Assembly (NCBI GenBank): GCA_963854835.1
Contig: OY978525.1
Location: 49,610,929 to 49,674,928, forward strand
Origin: Megamerina dolium
Taxonomy: Eukaryota; Arthropoda; Insecta; Diptera; Megamerinidae
Direction of reading: 5' to 3'
DNA: 64,000 nt
The notes under the pieces are model-generated. The model had not been told where the DNA came from. It made no database searches and was given only the letters and a program-made list of their open reading frames with translations. Every line of letters starts with the position of its first letter. The first letter of the stretch is position 1. Positions 11,165 through 21,417 of the stretch are shown here, in pieces. The position numbers were made by a program, and so were the translations under genes.

Positions 11165-12813
11165 CTAAGGAAGCCTCAGCCGATTTTGTACCTTGGTAGA
11201 GATGAATGTTCGTTGAGAACCTTGGTCGATGAGTGCTCGAACCTTGTGAAGTTCTCCAAGATGCTCTATAGAGACAAGAGCTGTGGGCAAAAGAGTTCTT
11301 TCTTCATTTGAGGTGAACAATGCTTGCACCTTTGAAGAAGACTTGGAGCATGATGAGCAGGGTTGCTCATCTTCGGATGATCGGTCCTGAGATCTCCGGT
11401 TTCTCGAGTTTCTTGAGGGGGTTATCGTCTGCTGCGTGCTCTTTTTCTTATTGTGCGGCTGAAGCGTGGAGGTTTGCGCCAAAACCTTGGTGTTCCTACT
11501 GGGAATATTGTCTGCTGGTATGTGAAGCATCGTGTGATGCCTTCGCTGACATTGCAAACAGGAGTGTTTGCCTTTGCAGTCCCGTTTATGGTGAGTAAAG
11601 GCCAGGCAGTTCTCACAGAGACTGTGTTCTCGAACTAGCCTCACTCTATCACGAACAACTAACTTTTTAAACCGCTCACAGGATTTAAGAGAATGTGCGG
11701 CTTCGCAGATTGGACAAGAGAATGTCCGATTGCTTTCTGCAAAAAAGTTTTGGGTTTTGTTCTGGGGTCTGTTTTGTAGAAATCCTGATTTGTTTGGTTT
11801 GACGCTGTTGAACCTCTCCACGACTTCATACCTGAGAGTCAAGAATTCGTTCATCTGCTGCCATGTTGGAAGATCCTTGCGGGAACTTAGGGATTGTTCC
11901 CAGAGAGCCAAGGAATCTTCAGGCAGTTTTGAACAGCAGATATGCACCAGGATCGGGTCCCAATTCTCTGTCGAGACGCCTTGAGAGGATAAGACGGAGA
12001 GAGAATTATTGATCGGTTGAAGAGAGTTTTTATTTGCTTATCGACCAGAATTCGCTTGTTTCCGAAGCGGGCCTTTAGCGCATTCCATGCCAACTCGAAA
12101 TTTTCGTTGTTGAGCGCGTACTGCTTCACAATAGCTCCAGCTTTTCCTGCAGTTTTGTATCGGAGATGATACAGTTTTTGGGCAGAAGAGAGTTTAGGGT
12201 GGTTTATGTAAACCGCCGTAAACATGTCGCGGAAGGACGTCCACTCTTCGTACCCGCCGGAAAATGTTTCGGTATCACAAGTAGGAACAGTCAGGCAAAT
12301 CGCGGAATTATTTGCCTGCTCTGTTGCAGAAATGGAGTTAATTTCTGCTTGTGATGGAAGTTCCAATCTGGAGGCCGATTGAACTTCTAAGAGATCCGAA
12401 ATCTGTGCTTTTATGGTGTGCACGCGCTCTTGGCAGAGTTCCATTTTATTTCTCGCTGCCATTTTGAAATTACTGGGCAGCTCGTCCTCATCCGTTAAAC
12501 CTACTCTTCTAAACGTGGACTTGACTTGATCATAATAGCAGCTCAAGTCCTCGAGCTTAGCCTTCAGGAGAGAAGGCGTTAAGTCTTCAACCGGAATTGT
12601 TGAAAACTTCGTGCAGAAATGCACCAGGTTGTCCGCCTCGAAAATGAACTCATTCATGGAGGGGTCATAAGCTCTTTTCCTAGGGGTTTTCTTTGTTTCG
12701 GATGGAACTTTTGGCATTTTTTCCATTGCGCCTTTTGGAATAGCGCCAGCTGACTCTGCCCTACGACCTTCAGAGGCTATTTCCTGCTTTTCTGGTGATT
12801 TCGTCACTGGCAT
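11165..12813 (-). pseudogene. gag: BEL-1 Gag and start of protease, one frameshift
   Basis: Gag starts at an ATG at 12813 and runs 308 codons. It has the DUF1759-type region typical of BEL Gag (YEEWTSFRDMFTAVYINHP and the following LWNALKARFG-like block). Near 12030 the frame shifts and continues in the 11947-11165 frame. That frame adds Cys/His-rich knuckles (CPICEAAHSLKSC, CENCLAFTHHKRDC and CLQCQRRHHTMLH) and ends with the protease active-site block RALIDQGSQRTFIS. BEL proteases commonly have Asp-x-Gly-Ser here. Gag and Pol would be one polyprotein. Confidence 0.85.
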
Positions 12814-12954
12814 ATTTGACCGAATCTATCAAGGTTTGTGGAGTGAAGAAAGTATCAAGAAAATGCACCAAAATGCACTGACCGATTATGCGTCGATATC
12901 GATATAGAGAAATGTATCGATCGATCGATAACAGAAATGTTATCGATATAATGT
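12814..12954 (-). other. BEL-1 leader next to gag
   Basis: Short non-coding stretch between the gag ATG and the AT-rich repeat, with several CGATCGAT/ATCGATAT-like motifs near 12890-12950. No ORF supported. Confidence 0.4.
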
Positions 12955-13231
12955 GTAAATTAGAAAAATATATATATGGGAATATATATAAAGAAGAAAT
13001 ATGTATATATTTAAGGGAATATATATATACCGAAGAAAATATATATGAGAATATATGTATAGATGTATATATATATGTGGATATATAAAATTGAAACGAA
13101 TTATGTATATATACCCGTGAATATATATACCAAAATGCAATATATATATGAAAATATATAAAGAGATGAAATTTGTGTATATATATGAGAATATATAGAG
13201 ATGAAATGTGTATATATATAAGTGAAAATAT
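12955..13231. repeat. AT-rich satellite-like repeat, left block, in BEL-1 leader
   Basis: Runs of a degenerate GNGAATATATA motif separated by short GAAATGTG or AAAATTGAAACGAATTATG-type spacers. The block 13045-13160 is close to 20568-20670, so the two AT blocks are one repeat array split by the gypsy insertion. Apparent ORFs here are Tyr/Ile-rich by-products of the repeat. Confidence 0.75.
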
Positions 13232-13362
13232 TTTTACGTTTTTATTCTGTGAGCGTTTAGTTCTATTTGAATTACCTTGTTCGATCACTGGGTTCTGTTA
13301 ATAATAACTGCAACACTTATTTTATACAACTATATACAGCAACAATTTATTTACTTACTTAC

Positions 13363-14831
13363 TTATGTGGCCATAACAACCGAATATCGATTTAAGTTGA
13401 AAATAACATGCTTCGCCAGCCATCTCTGTTCTTCGCTAGCTGGCGCGTTAGAAATTCCAAGCGCCGTCAGGTTCTCCAGTACTTGGTCTTTCCACCGGAG
13501 GTTTGGTCTTCCTCTTTTGCGTCGTCCTCCAGCGGGTTCCGAATATAACACCTTCTTAGCTGGAGCGTGTTCTTCCATTCGCTCGACATGACCTAGCCAG
13601 CGCAGCCGCTGGATTTGATGCGCTTTACTATGTCAATATCGGCATACAGCTCGTACAGCTCATGGTTGTACCTTATTCGGTACTCGCCACCAACGCAAAT
13701 AGGTCCAAAGATCTTGCGTAGGACTTTTCTCTCGAAAACTCCAAGTATTCGCTCATCCGAGGTGGAAATTGTCCAGGCTTCAGCGCCATATGTTAGGACA
13801 GGCATGATGAGAGACTTGTAGAGTGTAGTTTTCGTTCTTCGAGAGAGGGCTCGACTTCTCAATTGCTTACTCAGCCCAAAGTAACACCTGTTAGAAAGAG
13901 TTATCCTACGCATGACCTCCAAGCTGACGTCATTACTGCTGTTAATGCTGGTTCCAAGATAGACAAAGTCCCTTACTACTTCAAAAGCGTAGTTGTCAAC
14001 AGTGACGTGCTGTCCAAGACGCCGGGACTCTTTGTTTGTTGACACTAGATACTTAGTCTTGCCCTCGTTCACCGTGAGACCGTTCCGACGCGACTCTCTT
14101 TCCAACTCTGAGAATGCTGCACTGACTGCTCGCGTGTTCATGCCGATTATGTCAATATCGTCGGCATACGCTAACAGTATGACACTTTTGTTGAAGATAG
14201 TGCCATTATGTCGTAGATCAGCAGCTCGTATTATTTTCTCCATAATAAGATTGAAGAAGTCGCACGATAACGAATCACCTTGTCTGAAACCCCGTTCGGT
14301 ATTAAACGGTGCGGAGAGGTCCTTCCGAATTTTCACTGCACAACGGGAGTTATGCAGTGTCATTCTACAAAGTCGAATGAGCTTTGCAGGAATACCGAAC
14401 TCAGACATTGTTGCGTAGAGGTAATCCCTTACCGGACTGTCGAAAGCGGCTTTATAATCAACAAATAGGTGGTGTGTGTCGATCTGTTTTTCTTGGGTCT
14501 TCTCCAGGATTTGGCGCAGTGTGAAAATCTGGTCGATGGTGGATTTACCAGATCTGAAGCCACACTGATAAGGTCCAATCAGGTTGCTGAGCATAGGCTT
14601 CAACCTTTCACACAGTACGCTCGATAGAACCTTGTATGCGATGCTCAGGAGACTTATTCCACGGTAGTTGGCGCAAATTGTGGGGTCTCCTTTTTTATGT
14701 ACAGGACAGAGAACACTGAGCCTCCAATCATCAGGCATGCTTTCATCCGACCATATTCTGCTTATGAGCTGGTGCATGCGGGTGAGCAGCTCATCAGGCC
14801 TTAACCAACTCGGCAGGCAGGCCATCAGCAC
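13363..14831 (-). pseudogene. RTE-1 reverse transcriptase, frameshifted at its C-terminus
   Basis: The 412-codon frame (14831-13593) carries the non-LTR RT order: the PDDWRLSVLCPVHKKGD block, NYRGISLLS, DYKAAFDS with the first catalytic Asp, ERGFRQGDSLS and the LLAYADDIDII catalytic motif. The thumb region (SKQLRSRALSRRTKTTLYKS) follows. Near 13590 the frame shifts and the Arg-rich tail (GGRRKRGRPNLRWKDQV) is read at 13578-13363. Comparison with 51165-51734, where this join is open, shows the shift is specific to this copy. Confidence 0.9.
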
Positions 14832-16212
14832 CTGCAGCTTTGTTGTTCTTCAGCCTTAAAATGGCCGTTTCAACTTCGTCATAGTCGGGTGGTGGAACAT
14901 CAACACCATCATCTGTAATTGGGGTTATCGGGCATTCTCCTCCACTGGCGGAATTGTTCGTAGTATCGCCATTCAGTAACGTGGAGAAGTGTTCCCTCCA
15001 TAGGCTCAGTACACTCTGGACATCCGTAACCAGATTCCCATTTCCATCACGACAAGAAGAGGCTCCGGGATTTAAACCTCCACTTAGGCGCTTGATCTTT
15101 TCGAAGAATTTTCGAGTCTCATTCTTGTCGGTACACATCTCTATCTCCTCACACTCACGTCTTTCCAACTCCCTCTTCTTCCGCTTGAAAAGACGTCTCT
15201 CTGCACTCCTTTTCTCTCTGTACCGCTCCTTAACAGCTCGCGTTGCGCCTACACGCAGGGTTCTTCTGTAGGCGGCGTCTTTCTCTGCGGTAGCGTCGCG
15301 ACACTCCTGATCATACCACTCATTCCTCAGAGGCCGGTAGTAACCGATTACCTCCTCGGCAGCAGTAGTCATGGAGTGGGATATATGTGTCCACCGTGCG
15401 CATGTATCATCAAGTGGGGGAGTGTTCTGCATAAGCAGATTCGATAGTCGAGTGGAAAATGCATCTGCTGTCTCTGGTGATTGCAGCTTACTGACGTCGA
15501 GCTTTCTCTGTGTGGGACTTCTCTTGTTATTTGCGACACATAAGCGTGTGCGCACCTTAGCTGCAACAAGGTAGTGATCCGAGTCGATGTTGGCACCACG
15601 GATCGATTTCACGTCCATCACACTGGAAGCATGCCTTCCGTCAATCACCACATGATCAATTTGGTTTCTTGTACGATGATCTGGAGACAGCCATGTCGCT
15701 TTGTGGATGTCGAGATGCTGGAATCTGGTACCACCAATTACCATGTTTCGTGCTGCGGCGAAGTCGATCAGCCTCATTCCGTTATCGGAGGTGTTCTGGT
15801 GGAGGCTGAATTTTCCGACAGTTGGACCAAAGGTACCATCTTTGCCCACCCTGGCATTAAAGTCGCCAAGCACGATTTTGATATCGTGGCGGGGGCAGTG
15901 TTCATAAGCTTCTTCGAGGCGCTGAAAGAAGCTCTCCTTGGTCACATTGTCCTTCTCATCCGTCGGAGCGTGGGCACATATAAGGCTGATGTAGAAAAAT
16001 TTTGACTTGATGCGGATTGTGGGCAGCAGTTCGTTCACAGGCGTGAACTGTGAGACAAGATGTCGTAGTCTCTTTTCGAGGACATCAACCAGCTGGATAG
16101 AGGCACCCTCCCTATAAAGGGATCGGACATTCCAGGTGCATATCCGTAAATCGTGGTCCTTTTTTCGTTTGCGGGGGTCATCAACAAAAGCGGTAGTCCT
16201 TATCCGAGGCAT
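14794..16212 (-). pseudogene. RTE-1 AP-endonuclease domain with an internal deletion
   Basis: A 472-codon frame. The start TWNVRSLYREGAS is the first endonuclease block; later come LGDFNARVG, RNQIDHVVID and the final SDHYLV block with the catalytic Asp-His pair. Between VDVLEK and RLRHLV (about position 16080) roughly 50-60 residues normally present are missing, including the block with the metal-binding Glu. The relative at 49080-49174 still holds part of this block. The frame ends at 14794 and RT begins in another frame with a 38-base overlap, implying an indel. It would nick target DNA if intact. Confidence 0.85.
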
Positions 16213-16905
16213 ATTTGTTTTTTTTCATTGGGGGGGGTTTTTATGTGGCGGGTCCCAAACCCAACGCACAACCTCTAACCGAGGAGATTTTCGCCACTCA
16301 CTTCAGCCGCCTCCCAGCGGGTGCCAGGAAGACGTTGCCCGGTGGTCGCCACATGGAGGGCCCCCATTAATAATAATGAAAGCGCCATCACAGAGTAAGC
16401 AGAGCAAGCTATATGACTACCCCTCATTAACAAATAAAGGTATCATCACATAGCGCTCAGATCAAACTACATGACAGCCAGTGAGTTGACTTGCGATGAG
16501 TTCAACAAGGATTGCGCTAGCCCCACCTGGTTGAGGCAGTTAGACACGTTACCTTGCGAAAACACCACCAGACCACCAACAATTTATTTAATAAACACTA
16601 TTTACAATCAACTCTGTTTATAATCAACTATTTACAATAACACTCTAATGTACTTGCAACTTTTGCCTCTGTATCAATGTTTTCGCAATCACGTTCGGAA
16701 TTAGATTGATTTTCCTTCTCAACACTGGCTCTATTTATACTCTGTTGGCAACACCCCAGAATCTTCCTTTATCGAGATTCTTCTCTTTCTTTCTCGTTGG
16801 CTTGTTCTGGTTATCGCTTATTTCTTTTTGTTGACATTCATGTCGATGCTGCCAATAGAGTCAGTCACAATAGTGATGAGTAACCAACTATCGATACTCG
16901 TTACA

Positions 16906-16921
16906 CTGCCCTCCTCTTAAC
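16906..16921 (-). other. Polypurine tract of the SAP-gypsy element
   Basis: On the minus strand GGTTAAGAGGAGGGCAG runs straight into the LTR start TGTAACG. It would prime plus-strand DNA synthesis. It lies 23 bases beyond the integrase stop. Confidence 0.8.
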
Positions 16922-16943
16922 CTTGTTCGTCCCGAACAAGTTT

Positions 16944-18971
16944 TTATACTTCCCCTCGATATGGCGCAAGTCGCTCCAAGTGCACTACTTTAAACTTTGC
17001 TCTTTTATTCCAGGCACGTTGAATACGATACACTACGTCATTTATCTTTGCTATAATCTCATATGGTCCTTCCCAATGAGTCCGTAGTTTAGGAGACAGG
17101 CCTTTCTTTCGTTGTGGATTATGAAGCATTACAAGCTCTCCTTCATAGAACCCTTTTGAATTTGCTTTCAAGGCATACCTGGCCTTCATCTTATCGCTTA
17201 TCATCTGCGACCGCTCTCTGATGAACCGATGTACTTCATCCAACTTTTCCCGCTTTTCGCTAGTATAATTACCTTTGGTTGATCTCGTTGGTGTTACGAA
17301 TCCAAATTTTAAATCAGCTGTCAGTCTTAACTCGTTTCTGAAAATTGCCATTGCTGGTGTAGTAGCCGTCGTATCATGTTGTGCGCATCGATATGCCATG
17401 AGGAACATTGATATATGTACATCCCAGTCTCTTTGGTATTTATCTACGACTTTTCTCAAATATTCCTCCAAGGTACGGTTAAATCGTTCTACCATGCCAT
17501 CAGATTGTGGATGCAAAGGTGTTGTAAGAGTTTTGTATATACCCAGCATACGGCATATCTCTTGGAATACAACTGATTCGAAATTTCGACCTTGGTCTGA
17601 GTGTAACTCCATCGGTACACCAAAACGAGTAACCCATTGGTTGACGAATACATCCGCAACTGTACTAGCTTCCTGATTTGGAATGGGGTATACTTCAGGC
17701 CATTTACTGAAGTAATCTATAACCACCAGAACATACTTGTTTCCTGCGTTGCTTATTGGAAATGGTCCAGCTATGTCCATAGCAATTCGCTCGAATGGAG
17801 CACCCACGGTGTATTGGTGCATCTTACCTCGACTTTTCTTAGTGGGACCTTTGGCCATTGCACATTGCTTACACTTCCGAATCCAATCAGCGACATGGTC
17901 ATGACATCCAACCCAATAAAATCGTTTCTTTATTTTCTCGACGGTTTTGGTGATTCCCAAATACCCTCCACTGGAGGCATTGTGATACTCAGCTATCACT
18001 TCATTTATTCTTGCCTTGGGTACCACTAGAAGATCATAAGTGATTTTTACATCTTCACTTTCCCATGTTCGGAATAAACATCCGTCTCGTAAGTGCAGGC
18101 TTTGCCACTGCGCCCAGTATGCCTTTGCTATTGGACTCTCATTAGCCATTTCTTGCCAATCTGGACGTATGCCCTGCTCCTTGTATTCCATAATCTTTAC
18201 GAGATCTGGGTCGTTCCGCTGATCTTCTTGAACTCGTTCGGTTGTCCATGACTCTTCCGATAATACATTCGTAAGTCGTAGGTTAACAATGTGATTCTGG
18301 CTTCCTACCCGAGAACAATGTTTACTATCTACGGTGCAAGTACGACGATATGGAGTATCAGCTTTACCACAATGAATGACATCACGATCTTCCTTTCGTT
18401 GTCCTGGTGAATTCGATCTTTGTTGCTTGCGTCGTAGGCGGCAATTACGCGCCATGTGTCCTCTTTGATCGCATATGAAGCACTTACCGACAAATTTATT
18501 TTTGTGTTGATTCCTTGTTCTTCCTTTAGGTTTCATACTCGATTGATTGCAATCACGAGCTATATGCCCTCGTTTGTCGCAAATGAAGCACTTACCATTA
18601 ATTTTGTTTTCGCGTCGACCTGCTCTTACTTCAGGCTGAACTACTGATTTTACTGCCTGACGAACTGCTTCAACCAAATGTGATGTTTTCCCCTCTAGTT
18701 TGCGTACTCCTGGCACTGGTCGACACATTAACCTGGCGGCTTCATACGTCAAAGCACTACTGACTGTTTCGGCATATGTATTCCTGGGTGACATGATTAG
18801 GGCACGCTTTGTCTCTCCATCACGTATGCCATCTATGAATGCCTCTATTTTTATTTTTTCGACGAACTCTTCCGAATTACCGGAGAACGCTAGATGACAT
18901 AAGCGCTCAATATCGGAAGCGAATTCCTGAAGGCTCTCATTACTCCGTTGCACTCGCGATCTCAATTCCAC
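16944..18971 (-). CDS. In-frame Gag C-terminus/integrase fusion of the SAP-gypsy element (675 codons)
   Basis: Residues 1-180 are Gag: a retrotransposon-Gag helical region, then two CCHC knuckles (CFICDKRGHIARDC near 128-141, CFICDQRGHMARNC near 164-177). From about residue 215 the frame is the RNase H-integrase linker and integrase. This has an HHCC domain (330-375), a DDE core with MDIAGPF, LHSDQGRNFE and PQSDGMVERFNRT, and a C-terminal GPYEI...VYRIQ (GPY/F) module. Protease, RT and RNase H are missing without a stop, so an internal deletion of roughly 2 kb joined the two in phase near residues 180-215. Upstream, two in-frame stops separate it from the SAP part of Gag. Whether it is translated is unknown. 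Confidence 0.85.
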   Translation of the reverse strand: MELRSRVQRSNESLQEFASDIERLCHLAFSGNSEEFVEKIKIEAFIDGIRDGETKRALIMSPRNTYAETVSSALTYEAARLMCRPVPGVRKLEGKTSHLVEAVRQAVKSVVQPEVRAGRRENKINGKCFICDKRGHIARDCNQSSMKPKGRTRNQHKNKFVGKCFICDQRGHMARNCRLRRKQQRSNSPGQRKEDRDVIHCGKADTPYRRTCTVDSKHCSRVGSQNHIVNLRLTNVLSEESWTTERVQEDQRNDPDLVKIMEYKEQGIRPDWQEMANESPIAKAYWAQWQSLHLRDGCLFRTWESEDVKITYDLLVVPKARINEVIAEYHNASSGGYLGITKTVEKIKKRFYWVGCHDHVADWIRKCKQCAMAKGPTKKSRGKMHQYTVGAPFERIAMDIAGPFPISNAGNKYVLVVIDYFSKWPEVYPIPNQEASTVADVFVNQWVTRFGVPMELHSDQGRNFESVVFQEICRMLGIYKTLTTPLHPQSDGMVERFNRTLEEYLRKVVDKYQRDWDVHISMFLMAYRCAQHDTTATTPAMAIFRNELRLTADLKFGFVTPTRSTKGNYTSEKREKLDEVHRFIRERSQMISDKMKARYALKANSKGFYEGELVMLHNPQRKKGLSPKLRTHWEGPYEIIAKINDVVYRIQRAWNKRAKFKVVHLERLAPYRGEV

Positions 18972-19031
18972 TGGATGTAATTGACTCTTGTATTCATTTC
19001 AATATTTTCGCTGGAGTGTGTCCATCAGTGA

Positions 19032-19865
19032 CTAATAGCTACCACGATCTTTCTCTGGAATCATCTGTAACACCTCGGAAGCATTACCTTTTAATTCGAC
19101 TATTAAAGCAGCAGTCTTGTCACTATCATCCCATTGATTCTTCGAAGCTGTTGTCTCGAATTGAAGCTTAAAGATATTGAATAGCGTGCTTCCGTCAAAT
19201 GTTGGTGGCTTTAGTTTGATTGTGCTTGAATCTCGAATCACTGATGTGGCTGGTCCATTTATTTTTAGTTGGTTGAGATCGTGCTGTAATTTCTCGAACT
19301 TATCTTCCAAATCATCTACATGTTCCTTCAGATCTGTAACCTTTTCATTAACGGCTCCGGAAATTTCATCTACATGTTCTTTTAGTTCTGCAACGTTCTG
19401 ATTAATAGCCCCAGAAATTTCTTGAAGTTTGTAGTTAATTGTCTTCTGGAATTCTCCAATGAAGTTTTCTTGGCGAGACGAACCTTCTTGGATTTCCATA
19501 CGCAATTCACTAATAATGCCCTCTTGGCGAGCCGAATGTTCTTGAAACTTGGAGTCAATGCGAGACGCATTTTCTTGTAACTTCGCATTAATTCCTTGCA
19601 GTTGCTGCTGCTGTTGTTGCATCATGGATTTCATAAATTCCATGAGTTGACCACTCGAATCTATTTTGCTCTCTTCCTCAGCGTGCACAACTGCTTGTAT
19701 ATTGGCTTCCTCGAAGAACTCATGTTCTTCTACATTAATTCCCTTAGCCTCCATAGCTTGCCTCAGCCTCACCAGCAGTTCCGCCTTTGCACCTGATGAC
19801 GATAGATTCATCTCTACCAACTGCTTTTTAAGCTGGTCCACTTTTAGTTGGTCAATTTTCACCAT
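19032..19865 (-). pseudogene. gag: Gag N-terminal part with SAP domain and coiled coils (277 codons)
   Basis: The ATG at 19865 follows the primer site by 10 bases. Residues 1-40 (IDQLKVDQLKKQLVEMNL...AELLVRLRQAM) fit a SAP DNA-binding motif, unusual at the front of Gag. Residues 75-205 are a heptad-rich coiled coil with repeated GAxNxxVxxLKEHV-type units and a poly-Gln run. After about 230 a capsid-like STLFNIFKLQFE block starts. The frame stops at a TAG near 19034 and, after a TGA, resumes in the same phase as the 18971-16944 frame. The two are parts of one original gag. Confidence 0.8.
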
Positions 19866-19874
19866 CTTTACAGA

Positions 19875-19892
19875 ATCCCACTTCTGACACCA
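19875..19892 (-). other. Primer-binding site, tRNA-Leu type
   Basis: Minus strand TGGTGTCAGAAGTGGGAT, complementary over its length to the 3' end of a fly tRNA-Leu as I recall it (TCCCACTTCTGACACCA). Two to three bases separate it from the LTR end. Confidence 0.75.
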
Positions 19893-19894
19893 AT

Positions 19895-20332
19895 TGTTAC
19901 GTTTTTATTCTGTGAGCGTTTAATTCTATTTGAATTACCTTGTTCGATCACTGGATTCTGTTAATAATAACTGCAACACTTATTTTATACAACTATATAC
20001 AGCAACAATTTATTTAATAAACACTATTTACAATCAACTCTGTTTATAATCAACTATTTACAATAACACTCTAATGTACTTGCAACTTTTGCCTCTGTAT
20101 CAATGTTTTCGCAATCACGTTCGGAATTAGATTGATTCTCACTTCTCAACACTGGCTCTATTTATACTCTGTTGGCAACACCCCAGAATCCTCCTTTATC
20201 GAGATTCTTCTCTTCCTTTCTCGTTGGCTTGTTCTGGTTATCGCATATTTCTTTTTGTTGACATTCATGTCGATGCTGCCAATAGTGTCAGTCACAATAG
20301 TGATGAGTAACCAACTATCGATACTCGTTACA
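19895..20332 (-). repeat. 5' LTR of the SAP-gypsy element (438 bp)
   Basis: Begins TGTAACGAG and ends CGTAACA on the minus strand, giving TG...CA ends. It contains TATAAATAG (minus strand, about 20165-20157) as a possible core promoter and AATAAATTG/AATAAGTG signals further on. It matches 6231-6666 and the split 3' LTR. Confidence 0.9.
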
Positions 20333-20760
20333 ATATATATGTGAATATATAGAAATGAGTATATGATATATATGGGAATATATAAAAAATGTGTAAATAA
20401 TTATGAGATTATACTAAAAAAAATATGTATGTAGATAAGTGAATATATATATGAAAAAAAAAAATATATATGAGGATATATAGAGCTGTGTATGTGTGTG
20501 TATATATATATATGGGAATATATATAAAAAGAAATGTGTATATATACCAAAAAAAAAATATATATATGAGAATATATGTATATATGTGGATATATAAAAA
20601 TTGAGACGAATTATGTAAATATACACGTGAATATATGTACCAAAATTCAATCTATATATGAGAATATATTAAAAAATATGTGTATCTGTATATATATGAG
20701 AATATATATATATGTATATATAAGTGGATATATAAGTGACTATATAATATATATAAAATC
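20333..20760. repeat. AT-rich satellite-like repeat, right block, in BEL-1 leader
   Basis: Continuation of the array at 12955-13231. The stretch from 20568 repeats that from 13045 with small differences, so the longer-range unit is a few hundred bases. Tyr/Ile-rich ORFs in both strands are artefacts. Confidence 0.75.
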
Positions 20761-21405
20761 GATAAACTTAACTGTTTGTTCGGCTGCTGGTGCTTATGTT
20801 AATGATGCGCTGCTGCCCCACTATACGATTGTTGTCGTTTGTAGATATAATATTATTAACACAAAAAAAAAATTTTTTTTTTAACCGCTCTAATCTGTCT
20901 AGATGGTACCGTGTATTTAATTTTTATTAATTTTCGTTATTTAAGTATTTTGTTTCTTTGTAGTTAAAATTAAAAAAAACTCGACGCACTCTAATGCAGT
21001 CCGCTTTTTAATTTCTTATTTATTTGTTTGTCTTGTTTTTTTTTAATGTTATATGTAGGTGTACCTTATATGTTCACTGCACTTTATTTATGTACACTTT
21101 TTACTTTTGTTTCTTTTATATACACGGTTTGTTTTTGTTTTTTCTTAACTACGCGATACCCGTATATGTATGTGTATGTATTGTGTTATGTATTTAATTT
21201 GCAATGCTTCGCTTTATGTATTATTAATTTTATGTTTGTTTTTTACTGTATTGCACTGTCACTCCATATACATAATTTGCACAGATTTACTTTAATTTAT
21301 TTATGCCTTTCTATATTTTTAGTTTTCAACAACACAATGCTTCATTGCTTTTAACTTTGTCACTTTACCTCATTTCTTTTCTATTTAGCTGATTCTTGTT
21401 TTTGC
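20761..21405 (-). other. BEL-1 leader downstream of the primer site
   Basis: AT-rich, no supported ORF on the minus strand; ATA/ACATA-rich composition. It lies between the tRNA-Tyr primer site and the AT satellite, which is why I read it as BEL 5' untranslated leader. Confidence 0.45.
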
Positions 21406-21417
21406 CTCGAAGGACCA
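21406..21417 (-). other. Primer-binding site, tRNA-Tyr type (BEL-1)
   Basis: Minus strand TGGTCCTTCGAG followed by GCAAAA. The twelve bases match the complement of the tRNA-Tyr 3' end (CTCGAAGGACCA). It is flush with the LTR copy at 21418-21743, supporting that block as the 5' LTR of a minus-strand element. Confidence 0.7.

Larger units (their letters stand above)
13354..16576 (-). mobile_element. RTE-clade non-LTR retrotransposon RTE-1, full length but mutated
   Basis: A 3.2-kb insertion flanked by perfect 14-bp duplications CAACAATTTATTTA at 13340-13353 and 16577-16590. On the minus strand it encodes an AP endonuclease (16212-14794) then RT (14831-13363) and ends in a TAAG-type tail (ATAAGTAAGTAAGT), the short tandem tail typical of RTE elements. 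Two further relatives lie at 47151-49641 and 51100-51737. The duplication proves target-primed insertion into the gypsy LTR. Coding is broken by at least two shifts and an endonuclease deletion. Confidence 0.9.
13232..16905 (-). repeat. 3' LTR of the SAP-gypsy element, split by the RTE insertion
   Basis: 13232-13353 and 16591-16905 are the two halves, continuous with each other when the RTE and one copy of its 14-bp target duplication are removed. The start has TTTTACG where the 5' LTR has TGTTACG. The right half ends in CGTTACA followed by the polypurine tract. Confidence 0.9.
13232..20332 (-). mobile_element. Ty3/gypsy element with SAP-domain Gag, PR-RT-RNase H deleted, RTE nested in its 3' LTR
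   Basis: 5' LTR 20332-19895, primer site 19892-19875, gag 19865-about 18430, integrase to 16944, polypurine tract 16921-16906, 3' LTR 16905-13232 with an RTE element inserted. Outside the RTE the LTR halves sum to about 437 bp, matching the 438-bp 5' LTR and the solo LTR at 6231. The element is flanked on both sides by the AT satellite, with ATAT at each edge as a probable 4-bp target duplication. Without the RTE it is about 3.9 kb. Protease, RT and RNase H are absent, so it could move only with help. Confidence 0.9.

Noticed and set aside
12770..13288. 172-codon minus-strand ORF, and similar ones at 20414-20650, rich in Tyr and Ile
   Set aside because: Created by the AT-repeat; translation is repetitive in every frame and not gene-like.
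17275..18029. Plus-strand ORFs of 130-133 codons
   Set aside because: Antisense to the gypsy integrase frame.
21028..21354. Plus-strand 108-codon hydrophobic ORF
   Set aside because: T-rich complement of an A-rich BEL leader; no homology or start context.
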